From the NCBI GenBank assembly GCA_029237695.1, contig CM055277.1, positions 38,598,242 to 38,662,241 on the forward strand: DNA of 64,000 bases, in the 5' to 3' direction. Made by a program: the position numbers and the translations under genes. Position 1 is the stretch's first letter; each line of letters opens with the position of its first letter. Shown piece by piece: positions 46,407 through 58,249 of the stretch. The notes under the pieces were generated by a model, which was given only the letters and a program-made list of their open reading frames with translations, searched no databases and was not told the DNA's origin. The DNA is from Conchocele bisecta (Eukaryota > Mollusca > Bivalvia > Lucinida > Thyasiridae).

Positions 46407-46560
46407 TAGTACCGCCGATTTGTGCGAAAATTGTGCACTTTCTGGCACAAGTATGAAACTTTGCATACTGGTAGAGTTTAACATACTGATCATTTTGTGA
46501 TATGGACGCAAGCAAAAAAACCTCAAAATGGCCGCCATTTTCAAGATGGCCGCCATCTCA
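46407..46560 (+). repeat. Left terminal inverted repeat of the Academ-like element
   Basis: It pairs with 52240-52401. Shared blocks in order are TAGTACCGCCGATTTGTG, TGCACTT/GCGCACTT, CACAAG-x-ATGAAACTT, GATATGGACGCAA and AAATGGCCGCCA/AAGATGGCCGCC. Identity is imperfect after the first 18 bases. Confidence 0.85.
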
Positions 46561-47084
46561 CTTCTTTCTTACATATATTTCTTATTAATGTGTTTTTTCG
46601 AGAGTTTCAGCTAGCAAATAATTATAAACGACATAGTTCTGATTGCAGATTATTTTATGATGATATGTGATATGACAACATTCAAAATGGCGGAGATTTT
46701 AAAGATGGCCGCCAAAATATGATTATTTTACGGCATTTAGTTATGAATTTCATGAGACAAACAAGCGGCCAATGTGCAATGGTTTGTTCTGGTAAAAATG
46801 ATAACACTGGGTCTACATATGATTTAATATGTAGAACAGCTTGAAGTTATTCAAGATGACACTCATTTAAAGATGGCCGCCACACTCGGAAGTTTCATAA
46901 AATTACTTTTCGACGTTTATTTTCTGCTGCGTTGTATTTTGGACCACAAATTACCAATGTCACGGAGTAAAGTACCTTGATGTAGTTGTCCTCGATTCTA
47001 ACTCTGAAAGTCGTCTTTACATTGTAAAGTGAAAGTGTTTTGTGGGATCAGCTTGTTTTCTCTACAGTCGTCCTATCAGATTGA

Positions 47085-50000
47085 TTACTCACGTTCACAG
47101 TCACCGCCACATTTGCAGAGAGCTGTGCATTTCAGACATGCCTTGACACACTTACAATGCCCACTGCACCCTTTGGCAGGCTGACAACCACATTTGATGA
47201 GTTGGTGGCACACCTTTGATGCTTCAGGAAGTGTGGTCCAAACTGGTTCCCATACCAGTGCACTCAGTCGGGTCCAACCCCATTCCGATGGAGATGGAAG
47301 CACGGGACATGGTGATAGTGTTTGTCCCCAGCAATGACCCGCCTGATAAACCGCCCTCTTAGCATGTTCATACAACGCGGCAGCGGTTGGTGGAATAGCG
47401 TCCATCACCCTTCCTTTCCTAGTGAACAAGTCTTTGCGAGTTTCATTCACCGTCATGCAGATACTTGTTCTGTCATACAACAATACGACAAAACGCTCAA
47501 TGGATGGCATCTGCTGGTCTACCATGTCTATGGTAGGGACATTACTCATTGCCATGAATGCGCCTGTGACCTCATTGTCAAGCTTCCACGTTTCCCATGC
47601 AGTTCTCTTTCCTCTTCCGGCAAAGGATGACGTCTGGTCACAACCAGTAAACGCATGGAAAACTGGTAGCACTTTACATTTATCATGTCACAAAGCGTCA
47701 GCTATACCGTGGATAGGAATGTACCCAAACTTCTTGCCGACACCATATGCTAACCACAGTTCCGTAGCAGCCAATTTTCGAAACATGGCTGTTGCCAACA
47801 CAATAACATCGGTGTCTACTGTTCTAAGCATCACACACTTGTACCCATACCGGACGCAATCCGCTGCATGCAGCAGTAGTCTAGTGTCGGCTTCTTCTTG
47901 TGTACATGGCGACAAATTGCGAATATCTCTGTCATGGTTACACAGTACAGAATCTCCATAAGTGGAAATAACTTGCTTATCGCGATTTCCGATCGTCATG
48001 GACACATCTGCCAGATACTTGAAGAGTTCTGTCTTGTTCTCAGATAGTTTCAGGAATGAGTCCCAATTGCCAGGTAATGTATTGTCCGGATGGACTCGCC
48101 GTCGGGTGCCACTTCCTCGTTTTGCACATGCCGTCGCTTTCAAACTGTCGGGTTGTAGGAATCCCAGATAATGTCGATTCTCCTAACATGCTGCAGCTGT
48201 GAGTTGACATACTTTACGAATACATCATGTGCGTATGATTGAAATGTCTTCGCAGCACCGGGCTTCAACATGTGTACAACAGCGGCGCCATCCAGAAGTA
48301 AGGCTTCAACCCCAGGTGTATCTTCTTCGGCATCAACCAGTGTTTCCAAACAGTGTACAAGATCAGACTTCGTGCCCGTGCGTAATTGTCCAAGTTGTGA
48401 AATGGATGGTGGACATGCCTGGTTCTCATGACTGAAAAACTCATCAAGGTCACCACCGCGGACCTGACATGCGATGTATAATTGCGAGAACAAGGAACAG
48501 TTCTTTTTCAGGGACATAAGCTGTTGCTTTTCTTTTGATACAGTTCGTGTCGGTAGAGAGCCAAACAGCGCGAATTTGTTTCTCGTGATTGGCTGAAACA
48601 GTGACGTAGATCTTTTGTCAAGACGACTGTCGAAGAAACTCTGGAATTGCTTTGTTCCTTCCTGTTGAATGTTCCGGACTGTGTTTATGACTTCTGAATC
48701 CACTATGTCTCGCGTATCTAGTACTAAAAGATCTGTCATCCATGAATGGATTGCCCATTTTCTCTATCACAGAACAAAGCGCAGTCACCTGTCTTTGAAA
48801 TGCTGTCTGAGTGCTCTTTACTTGTTCGTGATGGTGTAGATTGGGACCGTGGCTCTGATCGGGTTTGACATGTTCTAGAGATGCTTGAAACTCACCGACC
48901 ACTCTGGCCATCTCTGGTCCTGATACCATCCACCTCAGAAGCTCAGCCGAATTCTCCGTATGCCCCACAGCTCCCCCATCACCCTTAACACATTTGTTGT
49001 TTTGCTCGTGAGCGTGGTCGATGGCTATGGCAGAAAATGATCTGCGTGACTTGTGAACAACAAAGTGTCCCGCTTCAAACTCCTTTACCATCCACTATCT
49101 TGTAGCCAGTCTCCAAGTGTTTTCAGTGCGGCCATTTCTATGTGCAGGCCACCAAACATGATCAAATATCGTCCTTCCCCATGCGTATCTGGCCAATTCC
49201 ATTGTATGATTTTGGCGACGGCATACAGTGGCTGATCACAAGCCATGACAGGTAGTTGGCCGGGGTTAAGAAACTCTGTGGCGCGGCGTATCACATCCAT
49301 TGCATGACGTATCATGGCAGGTGACTTCACCTGTTCTTGAAATAGGGGCAACAGAACACTAATGTCCACAGGTATCTCACCACATGCAGTGTGCTTCTCT
49401 GTTTCAGACGATTGGTATGCGGCCCATGAAACAGTCATGTCCTGGTCAGCACCTGCCAGTTGACATACATTTTTCGTATGGTCTAGCCACTCATACTGCT
49501 GTTTCAAACATACCGTCATGCTTGCACACTCTTCGCTTAAGGATCCATGACCCTCAGGTACATATGGCTCTTTCTCACGTAATATAACAGGCATTATACT
49601 CGTGTAGGTCTCTGGTAATGCTGATATCGATTTTCGATTTTGAGTTTCCTTCTCATCAATGACGATCACCCCTCTATCCTCTCCACCACACTCTGAAGTG
49701 GGATGTTGAAATATGGATATTCCTGTTCCGTGTAAGGCACCCTGTGCTGTTGTGGATGTCGGGTTATGATCAATGTTATCAACAGCACTGGTAGTGAAAA
49801 TGCCTTTACGAAGTTTCGGCGGACACACAAGCGAGTCCTTCTCATATTGCTTGCAGACACTATTTCCCATTTCTGTGGATATATCCAGTACTCTGTCATA
49901 GGAAATAGAAAGACCCAAGTCATACAACTTGTCTATGAGACCACGCTTTCTAGTTTCGGCGTGTACAAGTAGACCTGTATATATTGGAAGTGGAGGTTCT

Positions 50001-51259
50001 CAAGATTTCCTGTGATATGACGCAGTTGAGCCTTCACGTCGTCGAATCGTGCAATTAAATTGCAACAGCTGAGCTATAGTGAGGGATGCTTGAGCCTCAG
50101 GTACGTTACCAGATTTGGTGTTGATATTCGGTCCACGTAAGATCATGTCAACCAGTGTTGTGAGTGACTGTGGAACCGACTTTTACTGGCAACTGTTATC
50201 GAACGAACCAGTAAAAACTGACTTTTCTTTGCTAAATATGTCTCGGCGGACAACTGTGGCTGCTTTAGCAAGAATAATGCCATCGTCGTCAAAATCCCTG
50301 TCATAAGCTGTTTTTAGGGCAATACCAATGTCCTCATTGAATGCAAGCAAAACGTCCCGACCATGCTTGTGCGCTTCCATGTCCGGAAAGTGAGCCAGAA
50401 GTCTGTTTTTGAAATTGTGTAGTCTGTAGCCTACCCGATACATCAACACCGAGTTGATGTAATCGTGACGTGTACATCTTTGCCAAATGTGCTAGTTTCA
50501 ATACTAATGGGACGTCACCACTCTCTGTTCTAGCGTCATCTATATATGTTACAAGCTCTGCAAGGACAATGCCGTGCGTCCTTTTATCCTGGTATTCTTC
50601 TGCATCATCGGTACTCACATTTGCTGCCTTCCTGTACAGTAAGGACAGGCAGTTGACATGATACACAGCATCTTGTGCCATCATGTCACCTGCACTAAGC
50701 TTACCCAACAGCATGCTATCATTTAAGATTTCAGCACACTGTTTTACACGTTTGTGTAAACGAAAAATTGATGCTTTCCTAAGATCACCTGATTCCGACC
50801 CTGCATCACAGAATAAGCAAGTGCTACACTTCTCTTGCACTGTACCAGAGGTAGATCGCGTTACCTTCGACTGACATTGGCTACTACTTCGAGGTTTACT
50901 ATCATCGTCGGGGTATCGTCTATTTTTGCTCGTTGTAGATTTCTGTTATCAACTGTGTTGCGACATGTTTTGTGCCACTTTGCTCTATGCCGTGTGAATG
51001 AGTCCACTAGCCCATCTGGATGAGATAAGCTAGTGACGTCAATATCAGCTGGTAAGCATCCAAGCTGCCTAAACTCTTCAAGGTTCCGTGCCAATGATTC
51101 GTATCCAGCACCGGCATTTGCTCTCTTTGTGTCGGCCGGGCACTGAAGAACATCGCGTGTTGCGTGTTGACACAAAATACACAGTTCCCAGTCAATTGGG
51201 CGATCAGGTTTATGCTGATCACCACCAACTAGATCCGTTCAATCTTCGGTATCAGCCAT
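47085..51259 (-). pseudogene. FEN1/XPG-like nuclease of the transposon, heavily broken
   Basis: The minus-strand ATG is at 51259; a TGA is already codon 7 (51239-51241). Two zinc-binding modules come first: CILC with WHKTC, then CSTCLFC with YHVNC. A long middle region follows (SISYDRVLDISTEMGNSVCK; CPPKLRKGIFTTSAVDNIDH; NNKCVKGDGGAVG). The C-terminal part looks nuclease-like: a VWD-Y-type start (~48170), EEADTRLLLHAAD (47897), TVDTDVIVLA (47822) and FTGCDQ...GRGKRTAW (47651). These parallel FEN1's EAEA acidic helix, D-x-D and GCDY...GIGxKxA. A Cys-rich tail (47195-47085) ends it. Further breaks: frame changes near 50850, 50450, 49090, 48740, 48140 and 47690; stops at 50183-50185 and 50000-50002. 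The family recurs in marine invertebrate genomes. Confidence 0.7.
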
Positions 51260-52239
51260 GATACGTTCGATTATCGACGAATTCGCGCGACAAATTCAAT
51301 TATCGTTTTCTTTGCGTTTTCTTAACAACGCTGTAATTTATAACGACGAGGTAGTTGCTAAGAGACCTATAATAAACAATAACACACCGCAAACCAGCAA
51401 CAGGCCGAGGGTTTGTCCTTTTACCACCTGGTTACGACACTGCGACAAATGTTTTTAATTTACAAAGCTAAATTAAAAATATAGTTATGTATAGATCTGC
51501 TCTAGTATTATTCGTCGGTGATGCAATACAACGTGTTTACGTCATGGCAGTCTGAGGTTGACTGCAACGATTTGGTACCAAGTACATTCAACTTGCATAA
51601 TATAGCTGTTTATTGGCTTTATCAATATTAACACCGCTGTGATATTTTTACTCTGACGCGCTGTGATATTTTTACTCTGACGTCATACCTGTCAGATTGG
51701 TGTCGGTATTAACATCACTGTGCTTTTTCTGTACTCATTACGTTCTAACTGATTGTTGTCGAGAATAACAACGCTGTGTTTTATACCTGGTACGCTGCAA
51801 TTGATTTATTTGAAATACATGTACACCCCGGAGATACCAAATCAGCGATTCGTGTGGGTGGCCGACGATATGGTGGGCGACCGACAAAAGATAACTAACT
51901 ACATTGTACATTGTACTTTGATAATGCCATACACGGTCTGCAAGATGCATTAAATCTATGGCGAATGTATACATAAAAGCGTCATTGACTGTGAATACGT
52001 AGGGTTAAAATTAGGCACACAATCGGCTCGCTTTCCAATGAAAATGTTAAAATATGGAGCAATTTTACCAAATGTCTATTACTAGACGGCCATCTTGGAT
52101 TTCGCGGCCATCTTGCTTTTTTATTGATTTTTCGGATTTTTTTTCCAATGCTACGATTCAAATTTACCATTTTGTGAAATTTTCAGGACTTTATCTCAAA
52201 GGAAATTTACATAGAAGAGCCTATATCGACAGACAATAC

Positions 52240-52401
52240 AGCTTGGCGGCCATTTTGAATATGGCGGCCATCTTGACTTTTTTCGATTGCGTCCATATCC
52301 AAAAATATTCAGTGCATCATGTTTTATCATCGTGCCAAGTTTCATGCTTGTGACACGAAGTGCGCAATTTCGTGAAAAGTATTCACAAATCGGCGGTACT
52401 A
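52240..52401 (-). repeat. Right terminal inverted repeat of the Academ-like element
   Basis: It is the reverse-complement partner of 46407-46560. Further inward (52083-52115), two more GGCCATCTTG blocks mirror the iterated AAGATGGCCGCC motifs at 46546, 46702 and 46870 on the left. Confidence 0.85.
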
Positions 52402-53674
52402 TATGAGACTCTTTCACACATGATAATCCGAGATTTCCCCCAGAAGCAACCTTGCTATTTGACATACATGGTGTCCAAAGAGGAATGTAACGCTCAATAA
52501 CTGTAATAACTAAATAACATGTGGGAAAATATCTAGCTGGTAGACTGAGCTTAAAAAAAAGAAACATGCCTGTTCGAGCAATCTGGTATTCAGAGAATTT
52601 AAGTACTAGTCCGGGGGCAAATGTACATATACGTATACAAATCCGGCACCTCATGTTAATTGTGGGCACCCGATGATTTTATAAACTTGAATGTTTCAGG
52701 TTTCCAAAAGTCCATATGCCATTTTTTTAAACCACAGCCAAAGTCATTTCAAGGTCATTGAACTTCATACATGCTTGGTGTCCGAATAATGAAATGGATA
52801 TGATAATTTGCAGTTCTTATTAAATTGATGACTATAAATTGCTCAGTAGATCGGAATAATAGATATTCTGTATCTTACTAGCAGAAACACACAAGTATTT
52901 TCAATGTACGGAGGTTAAATTTTCAAAATGGCCACCAAAAGGCCTCATTTTCAAATAGGCTGGTATCTTAGGCACGAAGGAGCATCATTTCGTGTATATA
53001 TATCTATAGTTGTAGTTCAAAGTGTCGTATACGAAAATGTAGTGATGCCGTTTCTTATACTTTACCATATTTCAATTTCAAAATGGCCGCCAAATTGCAT
53101 TTTCTTTTGTTTTATATATACAGACTAAAATAACTTAGTAGTGATGCCGGTGCAAGTGAAATAAATCAACATGATCAGCTATTGATAATAATGTCTTTGC
53201 TAGCAACGGCATAATAAGCACGGAAATCATGTTTATTTTCAAAATGACCACCAAAATAAAACGAGCATAGACCAGTGGAAAAGTCAAATAGTGAACTTCA
53301 CGTGGGTTCTTTAATCCATGCATGCAATATCAAAGATTCTAACAATACACTAGACATATATGTGTCAAATATTCGATGAATCTAGTCATGGTTTATATCA
53401 CAATTGATAGTCAAGTACATACATACTTCACACGTGTATTGATTACTTGGAATTGTATACACATTTGTTCGAACATATTAGCTTGGACTAAATTAGTTTT
53501 CATCAATACAATGTACTGTATATACAAAAATGTAGAATCTGTAGTTACAACGATATAATCTGTTCCATAATGTGAAATTAATATTTCTGTTACGCTGAAT
53601 CTGATACATACACTAAATTCATAAAAGTTGAGCAATTCCAAGAATGATATTTGTATGTCCTATGCTCTTTTTAT

Positions 53675-55312
53675 ACCCCCCGCAACGAGTTGTGGGGGGG
53701 TATACTGGAGTCGTCGTCCGTCCGTCCGTAAACTTAACATCAGAGAAATATTGTTATAACTTCGATTTCCTTCATCTAAAATGCTTAATATTTCACACAT
53801 GCATTCCTGTAAGGCTCTACTAGCATGCTGTGCCAAATCCACGACTGTCCAACCCCCGCTGATCCCATGGTCAAAGTCAAATACTTAGTCTCTTTACAAA
53901 ACTTAACATCAGAGAAATATTGTTATAACTTCTATTTCCTTCATCTAAAATGCTTAATATTTCACACATGCATTCCTGTAAGGTTCTACTACCATGCTGT
54001 GACAAATCCACGACCTTCCAACCCCCGCTGATCCCAAGGTCAAGGTCAAATACTTAGTCTCTTTACAAAACTTAACATCAGAGAAATATTGTTATAACTT
54101 CTATTTCTCACGACTGTCCAACCCCCGCTGATCCCATGGTCAAAGTCAAATACTTAGTCTCTTTACAAAACTTAACATCAGAGAAATATTGTTATAACTT
54201 CTATTTCCTTCATCTAAAATGCTTAATATTTCACACATGCATTCCTGTAAGGTTCTACTACCATGCTGTGACAAATCCACGACCTTCCAACCCCCGCTGA
54301 TCCCAAGGTCAAGGTCAAATACTTAGTCTCTTTACAAAACTTAACATCAGAGAAATATTGTTATAACTTCTATTTCTTTCATCTAAAGTTGCTTGAATAT
54401 TTCACATGCATGCATTCTGTAAGGCTCTACTACAATGCTGTGCCAAATCCACGACCGTCCAACCCCCGCTGATCCCATGGTCAAGTTTAAATACTTAGTC
54501 TCTTTACAAAACTTAACATCAGAGAAATATTGTTATAACTTCTATTTCTTTCATCTAAAGTGCTTAATATTTCACACATGCATTCCTGTAAGGCTCTACT
54601 ACCATGCTGTGCCAAATCCACGACCGTCCAACCCCCGCTGATCCCATGGTCAAGGTCAAATACTTCGTCTCTTTACAAAACTTAACATCAGAGAAATATT
54701 GTTATAGCTTCTATTTCCTTCATCTAAAATGCTTAATATTTCACACATGCATTTCTGTAAGGCTCTGCTCTACTACCATGCTGTGCCAAATCCACGACCG
54801 TCCAACCCCTGCTGATCCCATGGTCAAGGTCAAATACTTAGTCTCTTTACAAAACTTAACATCAGAGAAATATTGTTTGAACTTCTATTTCCTTCATGTA
54901 AAATGCTTAATATTTCACACATGCATTCCTGTAAGGCTCTACTACCATGCTGTGCCAAATCGATGACCGTCCAACCCCCGCTGATCCCAAGGTCAAGGTT
55001 CTTAATATTTCATGCATGCATTCCTCTAAGGCTCTACTATCATGCTGTGACATATCCCCGCTGATCCCAAGGTCAAGGTCACATACTTAGTCTCTTTACA
55101 AAACTTAACATCAGAAAAATCGGTTATAACTTCTATTTCCTTGCTCGGATCTGCTTCACATTCACGTTCGTGCCGCCCCCGCTAAGCCCAGAGTCAAGGT
55201 CACAAGCCCACACTTGGAAAATATTACATATTTAGGGGTATCTGGGCCCACGCGGGGGGTATTCCGTAAGCCTCGCTTTCTGACCAATCTAGTTAGAAGT
55301 TAGTTAGCGATT
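53675..55312 (+). repeat. Hairpin-headed ~170-bp tandem array
   Basis: The head TATACCCCCCGCAACGAGTT folds on GTGGGGGGGTATA. About eight units of ~170 bp follow (AACTTAACATCAGAGAAATA; CACACATGCATTCCTGTAAG; ACCCCCGCTGATCCCA), with one 104-bp short unit at 54068-54172. The tail GGGCCCACGCGGGGGGTATT ends in CCAATCTAGTT. It is nested in the element at 52607-58249. Peptides translated from it are repeats, not genes. Confidence 0.78.
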
Positions 55313-56965
55313 TGAAACAGATATTGGTTATTTTAAGTAATTTAATCATTCAAGTAATGATAAGCTTCCTTATAATTAATGTCATGAGACTGGGTTGTTT
55401 GTCTATTTGTAAAATCATTGCATGTTTATTTATAGGTGTATACTAGAAAGCAGCAAACCATATGGACTGTAAACTCATGGAAAATAATGTCAACATGTCA
55501 ATACTATAAAATGCGCAATTTAGGAGGACAGCAATTTTAACGAGGCACTTAACCAATGTTATACATGTAGCGGTATATGCTATTTGTATGAGCTTATATT
55601 ATATAAGGAAGAACATATATCAGAATGTTCTGTATTCGAAGCTGATTGAGGGCTTGGCCACGTTCGACTATGGTATCCGTTACAGTGGAGAATGTACACA
55701 ATGCATGATAGTATGTCATATCATGTGCTAATCGTGTCCATTATCTGTCATCATGCTTGTATTTTCAAATTGATTGTTTTTATCAAGGGCCAGCATGCTT
55801 TATGCAATAAACTATCATTCAACATTGTGCATAGTCGGTTGGCACAACAGACTGCTGGAAACCATTATACATTAGGAATGATACATGATTGGATAACATT
55901 ATGCTTATGATAGCTAAGACCTTTGTGGAGATGTGCTGATCTGTATGATGTGTTAGCTAGAGATCATTTAATGCATTGTTTCTTTCATATCTTTAATATG
56001 TGAAAGTTGCTATTTTAATAATAAGTTGGTAATATTATTTAGTATTACATGAAATAACCTGACTATATAGATCCTCTAGTATGGTGTCTGGTTAACAGTG
56101 AATCCATCCTCATTCGGATTTCGTACATATCTTTTTACTCGGAGAATTAGAAACGGTTATATATTATGGGGGAGATGCTATCTCAATGTGAGTCCTGTAT
56201 GGAAGTAACTGTCACGGTCCCACCAAACAATAATACTGATTATACTACATTACCACAAACCTTGAATACAATCATATATGTTTAGATGTTCGATCTTAAC
56301 CAGACTGTGACGTTATCCAAACTAGAAAATAATATACAGAGAGGAGACCAATGAACCAATGAAAACAAATGTCGGGCGCAATACACAATGTGGTAGAAGC
56401 ATGACACGCATACACTTTAACTATCGCCTAAAGCCGTGTACGAGTCATGATGAACTGTGTTCGAATCTGAATTACTGGAAATTAATACATGTAGGTATCA
56501 ATCAGTAATTATAAACGTTATGAAGCTTAAGCATGACATTGAAATTATCATTTCCTAAGATTTGTGCTTTAGTAGTTTTCTTTTAGCATGTTTAGTAGAT
56601 GACCATTATATGGTATTTATCCTGTTTTTGTTCTTTTGATAAATACAATGTGACATTATTCTTAATTTTCCATGACCTTGAACTGGCATGCAACTTAACA
56701 CAAGTAAATACAAATACATTAGATAACTAGGCATTATGTTGTTAAACATGGATATGCCCCCGTGGAATACTGGACTCTAACTGGAGAAACTTTTCCACGT
56801 AAATGGGACGGACGGACGTACGGAACCTCAAAAGCAACGGAATATGCCTCCTTGCAAATACATTTCTGAAGATATTTGTCTTTAGAAATACATGTCTTTA
56901 GATTAATATTAATACAGTAAACAGGAACCTACTCTTCACTCTTCCACTCCTTCCCATCTCTTTCA
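55313..56965. other. No gene recognised
   Basis: AT-rich sequence inside the second TAGT-ended element. Only short chance frames are present and no motif stands out. ATGGATATGCCCCCGTGGAA near 56750 resembles text near 27460, a small dispersed repeat. Confidence 0.45.
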
Positions 56966-57242
56966 CCAGTAGCCTATTTCATTCAACATTGCAAAGTATA
57001 CTTTACTAGCAAAGTATACTTTGAGGGAGAAATTTTCAATTTTTTGACAAATTTATTAATTTTTATTATACTGAATTTATTACTGAATTCAGTATAATAA
57101 TTCTGCATACTTTTAATCACGATATATGCATTTGTTAGTTCTATATGAAATAATGCATTTCAGGAAAAATAAATGATTACTCCCTCAAAGTATACTTTGC
57201 TAGTAAAGTATGCTTTGCAATGTTGATGAAATAGGCTACTGA
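56966..57242. mobile_element. Hairpin MITE (AAGTATACTTTG family), copy
   Basis: The ends CAGTAGCCTATTTCATTCAA and the inverse GATGAAATAGGCTACTG are well kept. The central palindrome is TATACTGAATTTATTACTGA and its complement. It is nested in the element at 52607-58249. Confidence 0.8.
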
Positions 57243-58249
57243 TCTTGCAGGCGTCAATTCCTTTGGTTCTGGTTTAGTCCAAGACAGTAAGCCAGGAACG
57301 AAGTTACTGCAGAATTGTTCAACATATATTATTGCGGAAAGCTTACTTTAGATTAATAAAATGCGGAATTATGACAAAGAATACGAAACACATGCAGTTT
57401 GATTGTTGAATTTAAAGGTATGAACATCCGTGACCTACTATGATATTGACATTTGATAACTGCTTTTCTATTTCACAAATAAATTTATTATCAATATCAA
57501 TGAACATGATGAAAATATTGACAATTTTTATATGCCAAATATGTTAATGAATGTGTTTTAAAAAGTATATATAGCATCAAATTTGCCTTGAAATGACATT
57601 GAACTTAATTGGCAAGAAATGGTACTATTATTTTCTGAAAGCTGAACCCTGTAGGGTTTTAATATAAATCAACCACGAGAAGAAAGATTAATACAATGTG
57701 CCGTATGCATGGCGATACCCCCAAATTATAATGTTATGTTCATACCAGGGTGCATTAATGTACTAGCCCATCATGAGGTCCAGTAGTAAGAAACTAAATA
57801 AGTTATTTTTTGTCGCGGCTGGTGAAAAAAAAAACATTATCTTGCAGATCTCTAGAGATAAATTTTCTAGGATAATAATTCAACGATATATGTACACCAT
57901 ACTGTTATAGCAGTACTACAAAGAAGAACACGTTGCCGTTCCTTCGATGACCTTGGAAATATAGTATTGTGACATTGACCTTGATACCTGTTGTTAGATG
58001 TCTTGATTGTCGTTGATTTCTAATTATTGTGATGCATACCACCGAAGATATTGACACTTCAAATGAACCAATTCCTCCGTTTCATGACATAAATACCAGG
58101 ATTTTGAATGACCTTGAAATGACATTGAAAGTGTACGAAAAAAATGGCACCCGGATTTTTTGGAAAGTGGGATCCAAGACGAATACAAAACCACTAACAA
58201 AGAAAAATTAACATGAGGTGCCGGATTCTGAGAAATTGCCCCCAGACTA

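Larger units (their letters stand above)
46407..52401. mobile_element. 5,995-bp Academ-like DNA transposon with long TIRs and TAT duplication
   Basis: The left end TAGTACCGCCGATTTGTG (46407) is matched, inverted, at the right end (52401). Similarity continues for roughly 150 bases through GATATGGACGCAA and AAGATGGCCGCC blocks. TAT flanks both ends (46404-46406 and 52402-52404), a 3-bp target duplication. The only gene runs on the minus strand (47085-51259) and has FEN1/XPG-like motifs. To my knowledge the Academ superfamily has 3-4-bp duplications and encodes an XPG-type nuclease, so I place it there by inference. The gene is broken, so this copy is inactive unless helped in trans. Confidence 0.82.
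52607..58249. mobile_element. 5,643-bp gene-less element with TAGT ends and TAC duplication
   Basis: The ends TAGTCCGGGGGCAA (52607) and, inverted, TAGTCTGGGGGCAA (58249) are followed inward by CCGGCACCTCATGTTAATT. About 100 bases further in both share TTTCCAAAA, TGCCATTTTTTT and TCATTTCAAGGTCATT. TAC flanks both sides (52604-52606 and 58250-58252). The long diverged inverted repeats, the TAGT start and the 3-bp duplication agree with the element 205 bp to its left, although the rest of the ends differ. Subterminal AAAATGGCCRCCAAA motifs occur at 52927, 53081 and 53241. No transposase is found, so it is a gutted or non-autonomous relative that collected other repeats. Confidence 0.75.

Noticed and set aside
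47422..47961. Plus-strand 179-codon frame inside the transposon
   Set aside because: Antisense to the nuclease coding, which carries the recognisable motifs.
46520..52270. YY1 binding sites at the AAGATGGCCGCC iterons
   Set aside because: The YY1 core is AAGATGGCGGC; most copies here have CCGCC instead, so the match is partial and not enough for a call.
54604..54966. 120-codon frame and similar frames in 53.8-55.1 kb
   Set aside because: They are the same peptide repeated by translating a tandem DNA array.
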